64,000 nt of DNA from Bacillota bacterium. GTDB taxonomy: Bacteria; Bacillota; Bacilli; Lactobacillales; Enterococcaceae. The position numbers and the translations under genes are program-made. Positions 27,297-34,739 of the stretch are shown one piece after another. The stretch covers positions 1 to 64,000 of the forward strand of contig JAEWFE010000029.1 of the NCBI GenBank assembly GCA_023389005.1. Reading direction: 5' to 3'. Position 1 is the stretch's first letter; every line of letters begins with the position of its first letter. A model generated the notes under the pieces. That model searched no databases. It had not been told where the DNA came from and saw nothing but the letters and a program-made list of their open reading frames with translations.

Positions 27297-27440
27297 ATGT
27301 CAAAAGCATTCAAAAATGGTTTTAAAAGAGGCGTAGGTTATGCGCTAGGCATGCATGTGGGTTCGCTCATATTCCTAGCAGCTGCAAAAATAATCTTAAA
27401 CGCAACAAACGAAAATAACATTGAAAACAAAAATGATTAA
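27297..27440 (+). CDS. 47-residue membrane peptide
   Basis: MSKAFKNGFKRGVGYALGMH then VGSLIFLAAAKIILNATNEN, a basic amphipathic start and one hydrophobic helix. AAGGAGG lies 9 nt before the ATG and the gene fits neatly between its neighbours. Function unknown. Confidence 0.5.
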   Translation: MSKAFKNGFKRGVGYALGMHVGSLIFLAAAKIILNATNENNIENKND

Positions 27441-27464
27441 TTAAATGAAAGAAGGATTTTTATT

Positions 27465-28013
27465 ATGACAATGAAACTTATTGAAGCACCAAATGGAAAC
27501 TTACAAATCGACAACGCACGTATTATCTACAATAACTTTAAAGGTAGAGCATCTCAATATAATAAAGAAGGAGACCGTAACTTCTGCTTGATTATCGATG
27601 ACGAGAATGTGGCGGATTATTTAAATGAAAAAGGATGGAATGTTAAAATTAAACCACCTCGTGAAGAGGGTGAATCTCCATTTATGTATTTAAAAGTAAA
27701 CGTCAAGTTTAATGGTCGTGGACCTCATGTATATTTAGAATCAAATTCTAAAATGACTAAATTAGATGAAGAAACAGTTGAAATTTTAGACGACATTAAC
27801 ATCGTTTCAGTAGATTTGGATATTCGTCCATATCATTGGAACCAAAAAGGAAAAGATGGTGAAATTATCAACGAAGGAATCTCTGCATATTTACAGTCAA
27901 TGAAAGTGGTTCAAGAGTTAGATAGATTCGCAGAGTATTACGAAAATATCGTAAGTGGTAAAGACTTAGAAACAGAAGAACCAGATTTCATTGATGAAAT
28001 GTTTGAAGATTAA
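27465..28013 (+). CDS. Putative single-stranded DNA-binding protein (DUF2815-like)
   Basis: 182 residues, beta-rich. NARIIYNNFKGRASQYNKEG, FCLIIDDENVADYLNEKGW, the mid segment VDLDIRPYHWN and the tail ISAYLQSMKVVQELDRFAEY resemble OB-fold ssDNA-binding proteins found beside replication genes in Firmicutes phages. It lies between the replication fusion protein and the SF2 helicase, which supports that role. AAGGATTTT precedes the ATG; a second ATG two codons on is possible. Family assignment from memory. Confidence 0.55.
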   Translation: MTMKLIEAPNGNLQIDNARIIYNNFKGRASQYNKEGDRNFCLIIDDENVADYLNEKGWNVKIKPPREEGESPFMYLKVNVKFNGRGPHVYLESNSKMTKLDEETVEILDDINIVSVDLDIRPYHWNQKGKDGEIINEGISAYLQSMKVVQELDRFAEYYENIVSGKDLETEEPDFIDEMFED

Positions 28014-28020
28014 TTCATTT

Positions 28021-28053
28021 GGGGGCTATGTAATGTAGTCCTCTTCTTTTTAT
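28021..28053 (+). terminator. Rho-independent terminator
   Basis: GGGGGCTA (28021-28028) pairs with TAGTCCTC (28036-28043) including G-U pairs, then TTCTTTTTAT. Confidence 0.65.
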
Positions 28054-28072
28054 CTAGAATTGGAGTGATTAT

Positions 28073-28282
28073 ATGACATATTTAATTCCTATGTTAAAAG
28101 AATCTAAATTTATATTACACATTTTATTTATTGAATTTTGGTTTGGAAGAATACTTCTCTTGTTTGGCTGTTGTATTTTTACATTATGTAACTCTGTATA
28201 TCTACCACTATTTGCATATTCATTATTATACTTACTATTTGGAATTACGGGTATATTTATATACGCGATTATAGATGACTAA
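28073..28282 (+). CDS. Small multi-pass membrane protein
   Basis: 69 residues, almost entirely hydrophobic, with about two to three membrane segments (FILHILFIEFWFGRILLLFG; LLYLLFGITGIFIYAII). TTGGAGTG precedes the ATG. It overlaps the helicase gene by 8 bp. Function unknown. Confidence 0.5.
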   Translation: MTYLIPMLKESKFILHILFIEFWFGRILLLFGCCIFTLCNSVYLPLFAYSLLYLLFGITGIFIYAIIDD

Positions 28283-29480
28283 GCATGAATTTTTAAGAGA
28301 ACACCAAAAAAAAGCACTTACGAAGATGTTCTCAGGATGTATTTTAAATGGTGGTACAGGAAGTGGTAAGAGTCGAACTGGACTATATTTTTACTTTCAT
28401 ACATATGGCGGAACGATGTATCCGAATTATCGTCCGATGCGTAATCCAGTAGACCTATATATTATAACAACAGCAAAAAAACGGAATGACTTAGAGTGGG
28501 AAGAAGAAATGGTTCCATTCTTATTAGCCAAAGATAACGACTATGGAATAAAGGTAGTTGTTGATTCTTGGCAAAATATAAAAAAGTACAGGGATGTTAA
28601 AAATTCGTTCTTTATATTCGATGAGGATAAAGTTACTGGTAAAGGAGTTTGGGTTAAAACATTCTTGACATTAGCAAAGCATAATCAATGGATTATATTA
28701 TCCGCAACACCTGGGGATAAATGGGAAGAATATATTCCAGTATTCGTAGCCAATGGATTTTATAAGAATCGTACTGAATTTTCAAGAGAACATTTGGTTT
28801 ATGCTAGATATTCTAATTTCCCTAAAGTAACTGGATACATGAATGAAAAACGTTTGATAGCTTTGCGAAATAAAATTCTTATAGATATGCCATTCGATAG
28901 GCACACGACTCAAAATCATATAGATATTCATGTTGATTATGACATCAAAAAGTATAAAGAAGTCGGTCGAACGAGATGGGATATTTATAAAGACGAACCA
29001 ATCCAACAAGCATCTGGTTTATGTTACGTTTTGAGACATGTTGTTAACGAAGATGAGACTAGGCAGACAAAGTTGTTGGAAATATTTGAAAAGCACGAAA
29101 AAATTATTGTGTTTTATTCGTTTAATTACGAACGCGATATATTACTGAATCTTTGTTACGGAGATGATGTTGAAGTAGCTGAATATTCTGGACATTGCCA
29201 CCAGCCGATACCAAAAAGTAAAAAATGGGTATATTTAGTAAACTATACAGCTGGTTGCGAGGGTTGGAATAGTATCGAAACTGACACGATTGTATTTTAT
29301 TCTCAGACATACAGTTACAAAGTGTTGGAGCAAGCTTGCGGAAGGATAGATAGGTTAACAACACCCTTTACAGACTTATATTACTATCATTTCAAAAGTA
29401 ATAGCCCAATCGATAGAGCTATATCTAGGGCATTAGCGCAGAAAAAAGACTTTAATATTAGAAAGTTCGTGAAGTGGTAA
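28275..29480 (+). CDS. SF2-type DEAD-like helicase
   Basis: 401 residues. Motif I GGTGSGKSRTG (about 26-36), a Walker B-like FIFDEDKV, motif III ILSATPGDKW, and motif VI EQACGRIDRLTTP (about 356-368) define a two-domain SF2 helicase of the type found in phage replication modules; it would unwind DNA, probably at branched or recombining structures. The second domain includes YSFNYERDILLNL and the TAGCEGWNSIETDT helicase V-like segment. Short compared with SNF2 proteins. The ATG overlaps the preceding stop region. Confident on superfamily, not on subfamily. Confidence 0.85.
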   Translation: MTKHEFLREHQKKALTKMFSGCILNGGTGSGKSRTGLYFYFHTYGGTMYPNYRPMRNPVDLYIITTAKKRNDLEWEEEMVPFLLAKDNDYGIKVVVDSWQNIKKYRDVKNSFFIFDEDKVTGKGVWVKTFLTLAKHNQWIILSATPGDKWEEYIPVFVANGFYKNRTEFSREHLVYARYSNFPKVTGYMNEKRLIALRNKILIDMPFDRHTTQNHIDIHVDYDIKKYKEVGRTRWDIYKDEPIQQASGLCYVLRHVVNEDETRQTKLLEIFEKHEKIIVFYSFNYERDILLNLCYGDDVEVAEYSGHCHQPIPKSKKWVYLVNYTAGCEGWNSIETDTIVFYSQTYSYKVLEQACGRIDRLTTPFTDLYYYHFKSNSPIDRAISRALAQKKDFNIRKFVKW

Positions 29481-29497
29481 AGATGGAGGTGAGTCTA

Positions 29498-29707
29498 ATG
29501 ACTGCGATACGAATTATAGGAGTATATTCTAAGAAAGTATATTTTGAGGGTAAAGAACAAGAATGCTCTAAATGGCTTTTAGAAAATTATCCTACAACTA
29601 AAATTAAAAAAGCAATCTATAAAAATCAATACATTGAGGAAATTATCGACCTGCCGGTGTTAAGAGATCCAATATTTCCAGAACCATTGGCAAAGGTGAA
29701 AGCATAA
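29498..29707 (+). CDS. Hypothetical protein, paralogue of the next gene
   Basis: 69 residues (MTAIRIIGVYSKKVYFEGKE...). It shares with the gene at 29735 the pattern '(K/R)-(V/I)-Y-(F/Y)-x-G-(K/D)-E' followed by a helix ending in 'NYP' / 'KYP'. GGAGGTGAG precedes the ATG at 29498. Function unknown; such short proteins may bind DNA or another protein. Confidence 0.55.
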   Translation: MTAIRIIGVYSKKVYFEGKEQECSKWLLENYPTTKIKKAIYKNQYIEEIIDLPVLRDPIFPEPLAKVKA

Positions 29708-29734
29708 AAATAAAAGATAGGGGACTATGTTAGT

Positions 29735-29941
29735 ATGAAAAATGTAGTATTTATCGGTACAAAAACTGGAAGAATATATTATGTTGGAGATGAGTGCGCC
29801 GCATCAAGATATTTAATCAACAAGTATCCTTCGCTAGTCGAGTCTGATGCTTTAAGAAGAGATCAACGGTATCCAAGATGTATTTATGAAGAACCTATGA
29901 GAAAATTTGTTATTTCCTCGCACGAAAAACACGTCCTTTAA
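29735..29941 (+). CDS. Hypothetical protein, paralogue of the previous gene
   Basis: 68 residues (MKNVVFIGTKTGRIYYVGDE...). Paralogous to the 29498 gene over the first ~45 residues. Its last residues and stop codon are encoded by element copy 12, whose TTTAA supplies the TAA. RBS weak (GGGGAC). Confidence 0.55.
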   Translation: MKNVVFIGTKTGRIYYVGDECAASRYLINKYPSLVESDALRRDQRYPRCIYEEPMRKFVISSHEKHVL

Positions 29942-29947
29942 TGGAAC
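29918..29947 (+). promoter_or_regulatory. Repeated 33-bp element, copy 12
   Basis: Reads CTCGCACGAAAAACA, CGT, CCTTTAATGGAAC; overlaps the end of the preceding coding sequence. Confidence 0.75.
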
Positions 29948-29969
29948 AATATTTAAGGAGGAATGTGTT

Positions 29970-30194
29970 ATGAAACGCAAAAACATTGATGCTATGAGAG
30001 AAGTGAGACTTTGGACAAGAGACATCGTTATACCAGGCGTTGCAGTTGGTGTAATGTTGTGGACTAATGACGAAGTACGAAAGATGATTAAGTACAAATG
30101 TAAAGACGTATCAAACAAAGTGAAATCTAAATTTGTGAAAAAGGAAGACGAGTCTAAGATTGTTGTATTCCCTAATAAGGAAGACAGAGCTTAG
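29970..30194 (+). CDS. Small membrane protein
   Basis: 74 residues (MKRKNIDAMREVRLWTRDIV...): a short hydrophobic helix (IVIPGVAVGVMLWTN) and a Lys-rich tail. AAGGAGG precedes the ATG at 29970. Followed by a hairpin AGAGCTTAGGCTCT and CTTCTTTTTATTTTT. Function unknown. Confidence 0.6.
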   Translation: MKRKNIDAMREVRLWTRDIVIPGVAVGVMLWTNDEVRKMIKYKCKDVSNKVKSKFVKKEDESKIVVFPNKEDRA

Positions 30195-30215
30195 GCTCTC
30201 TTCTTTTTATTTTTC
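30186..30215 (+). terminator. Rho-independent terminator
   Basis: AGAGC and GCTCT form a short stem, extended by GAAG/CTTC around a bulge; then TTTTTATTTTT. Confidence 0.6.
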
Positions 30216-30226
30216 AGGAGGTAGTT

Positions 30227-30448
30227 ATGATGACAAATAGAGAACAAGCAATAATTACAGCATACACATCGATTAAGCTACAAGATGATTATCGATATTT
30301 ACTAGATTATTTATCTGACATTACCGGTAGAGCTGTAACAAAAAGCGAGATGAATGACGTGATATTTGCAAATAAAAACAGAATTGAAAGAGATTATAGA
30401 CGCATGTCATTAAGATATAATGATGTGTTTATGGGAGGTAAAGTGTGA
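30227..30448 (+). CDS. Hypothetical protein
   Basis: 73 residues (start 30227, or 30230 which is better spaced from CAGGAGG). Helical, soluble, ends IERDYRRMSLRYNDVFMGGK. The DNA of its last ~20 codons is repeated downstream at 30657-30718 without the rest of the gene. No family recognised. Confidence 0.55.
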   Translation: MMTNREQAIITAYTSIKLQDDYRYLLDYLSDITGRAVTKSEMNDVIFANKNRIERDYRRMSLRYNDVFMGGKV

Positions 30449-30648
30449 TGAAAGATTTAATTATTGGACTGATTGGTGCTACTTTGTTATACGTACTAAC
30501 TTTTATATATACGTGTGTAATATTATCACTAATCTTTTGGTGTTTCGGTATCTCATTTTCGCTTAAGATTGCTTTGGGAATTTGGCTAGTGTTACTCCTA
30601 CTTCATTCATTTGTCAAAATGTCCGTTAAAGCAAGTTTAGATATTTAA
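30448..30648 (+). CDS. Two-helix membrane protein, tandem copy 1
   Basis: 66 residues: MKDLIIGLIGATLLYVLTFI and IFWCFGISFSLKIALGIWLV mark two hydrophobic segments. GGGAGG precedes the ATG by 9 nt; its start overlaps the previous stop. Homologous to the gene at 30724 (shared FWCFG, SL, LGIW). Function unknown. Confidence 0.6.
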   Translation: MKDLIIGLIGATLLYVLTFIYTCVILSLIFWCFGISFSLKIALGIWLVLLLLHSFVKMSVKASLDI

Positions 30649-30723
30649 AATTAATGGAATTGAAAGAGATTATAGACGCATGTCGTTAAGATATAATGAT
30701 ATGTTCATTGGAGGTAAACGAGG

Positions 30724-30927
30724 ATGAAAGAAATAATATTGGCTTTAATTGGAATATTTATCGTATGGGGAATTAGCTTTGTGTTATTAGCGGGATTACT
30801 GTTTGTACTATTCTGGTGTTTCGGATTGGTATTTTCACTTCGATTGGTATTGGGAATATGGATAATTATCGCTGCGTTGATAGCTTTTGTAAAATGGTTA
30901 TTTTATTTAGGGAATAATGTGTTATGA
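30724..30927 (+). CDS. Two-helix membrane protein, tandem copy 2
   Basis: 67 residues, MKEIILALIGIFIVWGISFV and LFWCFGLVFSLRLVLGIWII; paralogue of the 30448 gene, produced by the local tandem duplication. TGGAGG lies upstream. Protein identity is moderate though the upstream DNA is nearly identical, so the coding part has diverged faster. Confidence 0.6.
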   Translation: MKEIILALIGIFIVWGISFVLLAGLLFVLFWCFGLVFSLRLVLGIWIIIAALIAFVKWLFYLGNNVL

Positions 30928-30963
30928 GAGAATTGAGACTTTTCGTAGGGGAGGGGATGGCTG

Positions 30964-31155
30964 ATGATTAATGAAGAAAAAGAAGTCTATTTTCATGAAT
31001 ATTGTGGAAGGTGTGTGCATGCTAAAAAGAGGGATGATGATTACCCTTGCTCCGATTGTCTTGCTCGCCCTACAAATACGCATAGTCATAAACCAGTATA
31101 TTTTGAGGAGGTAGAGAAGGATGGTAAAAATACACGAATTAGAAAAACTAGCTAA
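30964..31155 (+). CDS. Small zinc-binding-type protein
   Basis: 63 residues with YCGRCVHAKKRDDDYPCSDC, four cysteines in CxxC...CxxC spacing, then 'HSHKPVYFE'. A short phage protein of this pattern is familiar, function unknown. GGGGAGGGG precedes the ATG. Overlaps the next gene by 35 bp. Confidence 0.6.
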   Translation: MINEEKEVYFHEYCGRCVHAKKRDDDYPCSDCLARPTNTHSHKPVYFEEVEKDGKNTRIRKTS

Positions 31156-31423
31156 ACGCTATGGATATGATACTAGTCTAGCTCAATTAATCTTAAAACT
31201 TATGGAAGACAAACCATACAGGTGTCCAAAATGCAAAGGAACGGGCATGCGAGAAGTAACTTATAATGCATATCCAAGTGGGTTTCCAGATAGTGGTTGG
31301 GTTTATGAACCTAAAACCAAAACGGTAGATTGTGATTTATGTAATGGAGAAGGTTATACATCAGTTAAATACAAACCTAATATGGTTCAACAAGGATGGT
31401 TAACTGAACAGGAGGAAAAGTAG
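31121..31423 (+). CDS. DnaJ-type zinc-finger-like protein
   Basis: 100 residues with CPKCKGTG and CDLCNGEG, two CxxCxGxG half-sites like those of the DnaJ zinc domain, separated by 30 residues. An N-terminal helical part precedes them. GAGGAGG precedes the ATG. No J domain, so it is not a co-chaperone by itself. Function unknown. Confidence 0.6.
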   Translation: MVKIHELEKLAKRYGYDTSLAQLILKLMEDKPYRCPKCKGTGMREVTYNAYPSGFPDSGWVYEPKTKTVDCDLCNGEGYTSVKYKPNMVQQGWLTEQEEK

Positions 31424-31425
31424 AG

Positions 31426-31737
31426 ATGTTAGATTATATGGAGTTAAATAAAATAACTGATTTAATCAATTATATTGATTCAGAGATGACTGGAGTAAAA
31501 GATAAGATTTTAGAGATTGATAAAGTCGTATTTCAAGTCGATAGTAAAACTAAAAACAGTGGATTATTAGGTTTAGAAAATAAAAAAATATCTTTACTAA
31601 GAGAATATGATTTACTTTTAACTAGGTATGGTAAATTAGTAGAACAAAGACGAGATGTTCTAGACACAATTGTTAGGGGATTATGCAAAAATGATACTGT
31701 ACTTCATACCGATGATAATCGAACAATAGAAATTTAA
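31426..31737 (+). CDS. Hypothetical coiled-coil protein
   Basis: 103 residues, almost entirely helical (MLDYMELNKITDLINYIDSE...VDKIVR-type heptads), soluble. CAGGAGG precedes the ATG. No family recognised. Confidence 0.55.
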   Translation: MLDYMELNKITDLINYIDSEMTGVKDKILEIDKVVFQVDSKTKNSGLLGLENKKISLLREYDLLLTRYGKLVEQRRDVLDTIVRGLCKNDTVLHTDDNRTIEI

Positions 31738-31753
31738 ACAGGAGGATCGTAGT

Positions 31754-32086
31754 ATGGCGATGACTAAGGAAATCCATTTGTATGCTTATGCGAGCGGTAA
31801 ATTAAAATATTACAGTGAAGCTGTCTTATATAATCACGATGCGAATAAAGAGCATACACTTGCGAGTTATCAAGACGGAAGACACCACAAACCTGTCGAA
31901 CGTGTGGTTTCGGTTATTCCTGGGGAAATATATAATCATATGCTATGGCTACGGGTGAAGGATCATAACTTTGCCCGTATGTTGTTTAAGCAACATTATG
32001 TTACCAAACTTATAAATGCAAAAGCACGAATTACAGAATTAGAAAATGATATTGAAAATTTAACTAAAGTAGAGATTGGAGAATAA
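31754..32086 (+). CDS. Hypothetical phage protein
   Basis: 110 residues: an alpha/beta N-terminal part (IHLYAYASGKLKYYSEAVLY) and a C-terminal coiled coil (KARITELENDIENLTK). CAGGAGG precedes the ATG. No family recognised. Confidence 0.55.
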   Translation: MAMTKEIHLYAYASGKLKYYSEAVLYNHDANKEHTLASYQDGRHHKPVERVVSVIPGEIYNHMLWLRVKDHNFARMLFKQHYVTKLINAKARITELENDIENLTKVEIGE

Positions 32087-32090
32087 GAAT

Positions 32091-32702
32091 ATGTTTAAAA
32101 TTATTGAAATTACTAAAGAAGAAGCACATAAAATAATCGAAACAAAGGAACCATTAGGTATGTTTTGGTTAGAAGATGATGGTAAATTTATTGCAATATA
32201 TAATAGTACTGAATATGGTCTTATTGAAGAATTCAATAATAAAGAAGAATGTTTACAATGGTTGAAAGATTGGTTTAAGAAACCTGATAGTGAAGAGTTA
32301 TATGGAAATCGTAAAGTATATTACAACCTGCTAAGTAACTCAATACGCGAATCTTATGACAACTTATGTGAGACTATGGACGAGCGAAGAGAAACATTCA
32401 ATAATATTTGGGATATTCTTAAAAAGCAACGCGCTATAGATGAGAAACGAAAAGCTGAAGGAATTATCAGTAATAGCGAAGCGTTAGAGTCTTCCAAAGA
32501 ACTTTTAAAATATCTTGAAAGTAGATTAGAGTACGCAAAGCAAGAGAAGCAACGTATTCAAATTCAATATAATATTTACGATACAATGCTTAATGGAACT
32601 ATAAAAGAGATTAATAGAATATCAACTTTAATAAATAACCTAAAGGAAAACATCAAATTATCAGAAGAATCATGGAAAGCACATAATGGAGATGAGGTGT
32701 AA
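32091..32702 (+). CDS. Hypothetical coiled-coil protein
   Basis: 203 residues from ATG 32091 (TTGGAG 9 nt upstream). A small N-terminal alpha/beta domain (1-70) followed by a long charged coiled coil (ESSKELLKYLESRLEYAKQE...). Cytosolic. No family recognised. Confidence 0.55.
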   Translation: MFKIIEITKEEAHKIIETKEPLGMFWLEDDGKFIAIYNSTEYGLIEEFNNKEECLQWLKDWFKKPDSEELYGNRKVYYNLLSNSIRESYDNLCETMDERRETFNNIWDILKKQRAIDEKRKAEGIISNSEALESSKELLKYLESRLEYAKQEKQRIQIQYNIYDTMLNGTIKEINRISTLINNLKENIKLSEESWKAHNGDEV

Positions 32703-32704
32703 AT

Positions 32705-33439
32705 ATGTTATTAGTAGAAAATATTGAAACTTATGGTTTTGAAGCAGCTATAAGAGGGATGCGTCAGCCGATGCTGTCTCACGATTTAATGGATAGTAAA
32801 TGGATCGACACACCAGATGGTCCATTCTATCTTATTGGTCCAAACGACGAGAAATTGATGAGACGACTAGCTAAGGCTGGGAATGACCATAGAAAATATT
32901 TACGAATGATTACAGTTACTATGGATATTACAGCGCCTTTATATTGGTGGAAAGAGTTCGATCAGTATAAGGTAGGGACCGTTACAAACAGTACCTCTAC
33001 CATGCATAAGATCCATGCGAAAGAATTTGAACTAGGTGACTTTAGTTATGAACGTTTGGTTGGATATTCATCTCATTTTACTAGAGACGATGAAACAGAC
33101 CGGATTAAACAAGTAAAAGTTAATGATGATATTTCGTTAGATGGATATACCACAAGTTACGCTCCTTTAGATATTTTAGAGCTATTGATTATTCCATCTT
33201 TAAATAAATGTCGTGAGAGATATATTGAAACCAAAGATAAGAAATATTGGTGGCAAATGATTCAACTATTACCTAGTTCATATATGCAGAAGCGTACGGT
33301 GTGTTTGAATTTCGAAGCACTTGCAAATATGTATCACGCACGTAAAGGGCATAAGCTGAATGAGTGGGAGCAACTTCGTGTGAATATCGATACACGTATT
33401 CCATATGCGGATATCTTTACAGATTTAAAGAAACGATAA
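32705..33439 (+). CDS. ThyX-like or related conserved phage protein
   Basis: 244 residues. Characteristic segments are LAKAGNDHRKYLRMITVTMD, ITAPLYWWKEFDQYKVGTVT then NSTSTMHKI, and LPSSYMQKRTVCLNFEALAN. The arrangement resembles flavin-dependent thymidylate synthase folds and is common in Firmicutes phages, usually without a named function. If ThyX-like it would make dTMP from dUMP; the canonical RHRxxSxNExSxR motif is not evident (HKI instead), so enzymatic activity is doubtful. Two bp after the preceding gene. Confidence 0.45.
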   Translation: MLLVENIETYGFEAAIRGMRQPMLSHDLMDSKWIDTPDGPFYLIGPNDEKLMRRLAKAGNDHRKYLRMITVTMDITAPLYWWKEFDQYKVGTVTNSTSTMHKIHAKEFELGDFSYERLVGYSSHFTRDDETDRIKQVKVNDDISLDGYTTSYAPLDILELLIIPSLNKCRERYIETKDKKYWWQMIQLLPSSYMQKRTVCLNFEALANMYHARKGHKLNEWEQLRVNIDTRIPYADIFTDLKKR

Positions 33440-33452
33440 TAAATTACCAACT

Positions 33453-33485
33453 GAGCGGGAGACTATTCCTGCTCTTTTATTTTTG
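33453..33485 (+). terminator. Rho-independent terminator
   Basis: GAGCGGGA (33453-33460) and TCCTGCTC (33467-33474) pair, then TTTTATTTTT. Confidence 0.75.
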
Positions 33486-33497
33486 GAGGGAGCGTTA

Positions 33498-33743
33498 ATG
33501 GCTTTTGGAGAAAAAGAAACGTTGAAGAGGCGTTTGCAAGAGACTCGAGAAAAATTGCGAAGAGCGGAAGAGGAACTCTATAATGCGGAATATGATTATC
33601 AAGAGGCGCGAAAGATGTATCAACATCATAAGTTTATTGTGACACAGTTAAGACGTAATGTCGAAGCGTTACAGAAAGAGTATTACGACTCTATGGAAAC
33701 ACAAACTGTGCTTATATTAAAGGATGAGGATTCGTGGCGTTAG
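33498..33743 (+). CDS. Hypothetical coiled-coil protein
   Basis: 81 residues, a single long charged helix (KRRLQETREKLRRAEEELYN...). GGAGGGAG precedes the ATG at 33498. No family recognised. Confidence 0.55.
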   Translation: MAFGEKETLKRRLQETREKLRRAEEELYNAEYDYQEARKMYQHHKFIVTQLRRNVEALQKEYYDSMETQTVLILKDEDSWR

Positions 33744-33826
33744 CATTTCGTATATTTATCGTGTATACAATTGTGCATTTTGTATTTGATTTTATTCATT
33801 GGTTAGAAAGAATTTGGAGGAATTAA
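33734..33826 (+). CDS. 30-residue membrane peptide (tentative)
   Basis: From GTG 33734: MALAFRIFIVYTIVHFVFDF then IHWLERIWRN, strongly hydrophobic with a basic end. AAGGATGAGGA lies upstream; it overlaps the previous gene by 10 bp and its end carries the ribosome binding site of the next gene. Position and hydrophobicity suit a real gene, but it is very short. Confidence 0.35.
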   Translation: MALAFRIFIVYTIVHFVFDFIHWLERIWRN

Positions 33827-33827
33827 C

Positions 33828-34070
33828 ATGAAAGATTTATTTGTATATTTTTGGTCTGTGAAAACTTTTTGGGTACCTACTATGGCCTTGAGTATTTTGT
33901 TGTGGTTTTTAGACTCTGTATTATTGTTGAAGGTAATCGGAACTTTTCTGATTGTATTTACCACCTTATTTGTGGTGTATGTAGAGTTCGTAGAAATCGG
34001 AAAACGGAATGAATTATTCGATGAATTGATTGAAAGAATGGATAAAAATAGTAAAAAATCGTCTGATTAG
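33828..34070 (+). CDS. Two-helix membrane protein
   Basis: 80 residues with hydrophobic segments at about 17-35 (PTMALSILLWFLDSVLLL) and 37-55 (VIGTFLIVFTTLFVVYVEF), and a charged C-terminal tail. TTGGAGG precedes the ATG. The last gene before the palindrome array. Confidence 0.6.
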   Translation: MKDLFVYFWSVKTFWVPTMALSILLWFLDSVLLLKVIGTFLIVFTTLFVVYVEFVEIGKRNELFDELIERMDKNSKKSSD

Positions 34071-34072
34071 TT

Positions 34073-34413
34073 ATGCGTATATGCATAACTAGGATCAAAA
34101 GCTATGCGTATATGCATAGATTCTGTTGTTTTTCTATGCGCATGTGCATAATTTTAGAGAAAAATATGCGTATATGCATAGAATTTAAGAGAATTATGCG
34201 TACGTGCATATGCATATATGCATAATTTTGGCCTTTTTTGGGGTGTTTTTGAGGGGTGTTATGCGTATATGCATAATTTTCGACCTTTAAAATCGTCAGA
34301 AACGTTGATATATCAAGGTTTTTGTATTTTTTTATGCACGTACGCATACCCCCCTTATTAATTAAAAAAAAAATAAAATATATATATAAATAGAGTGCTA
34401 TGCGTATATGCAT
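34073..34413. repeat. Array of nine 14-bp near-palindromes (operators or iterons)
   Basis: Sites of the form ATGCGTATATGCAT lie at 34073-34086, 34104-34117, 34136-34149 (ATGCGCATGTGCAT), 34166-34179, 34196-34209 (ATGCGTACGTGCAT), 34210-34223 (ATGCATATATGCAT, perfect palindrome), 34261-34274, 34334-34347 (inverted, ATGCACGTACGCAT) and 34400-34413. The half-site is ATGC with a 6-bp spacer. Spacing is irregular, 0 to 60 bp. The array occupies the 385-bp gap without genes before an XRE regulator, and contains an AT-only segment (34356-34393). Confidence 0.9.
34356..34393. other. AT-only segment in the palindrome array
   Basis: A ~38-bp stretch of only A and T apart from its edges, between palindromes 8 and 9. 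It could act as a DNA unwinding element if the array is an origin, or as a bendable spacer. Confidence 0.4.
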
Positions 34414-34455
34414 AATTTTCTACGATTAATATTGGTTATACGAGGAGGATGTGTT

Positions 34456-34686
34456 ATGACTGAACAAGAGTGGTTAGATATTTTTGCAGGAAATTTACAA
34501 AGTCTCATGGACGAATATAATTACAATCAATCAGAATTAGCAAGAGCTATCGATGTGAGTCAATCCACGATTAGTCGATATTTGAGGGCGGAGATAATGC
34601 CGACTCCGAGAGTACTGGTGAATATCCTGTATGAGTTTGATTGCGACTTAGGAGATATTTTAGATTTTGGTTCGAGAATTGAATAG
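34456..34686 (+). CDS. XRE-family DNA-binding regulator
   Basis: 76 residues from ATG 34456 (GAGGAGG upstream). The HTH is NYNQSELARAIDVSQSTISR then YLRAE, a Cro/CI-type fold. It is the only XRE protein in the window and directly follows nine palindromic sites, the last of which lies 43 bp before the start. It most likely binds them and controls its own transcription or replication (inference). It is too short to have a cleavable LexA-like domain. Confidence 0.8.
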   Translation: MTEQEWLDIFAGNLQSLMDEYNYNQSELARAIDVSQSTISRYLRAEIMPTPRVLVNILYEFDCDLGDILDFGSRIE

Positions 34687-34697
34687 ATGTGTTATAG

Positions 34698-34734
34698 GAG
34701 TCTGAGTATCAATCAGGCTCTTTTCTTTTTATTT
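34698..34734 (+). terminator. Rho-independent terminator
   Basis: GAGTCTGA (34698-34705) with TCAGGCTC (34713-34720) and TTTTCTTTTT; element copy 13 follows. Confidence 0.8.
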
Positions 34735-34739
34735 TAAAA

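Larger units (their letters stand above)
30391..30930 (+). repeat. Tandem duplication of a gene end plus membrane gene
   Basis: The sequence from about 30391 (ATTGAAAGAGATTATAGACG...) recurs from about 30657 with few changes over ~60 bp, and each copy is followed by a homologous two-helix membrane gene (30448 and 30724). The unit is about 265 bp. Confidence 0.7.

Noticed and set aside
34073..34413. The nine palindromes as a CRISPR array
   Set aside because: Repeats are 14 bp, spacing is irregular (0-60 bp), spacers are AT-rich noncoding DNA and there are no cas genes.
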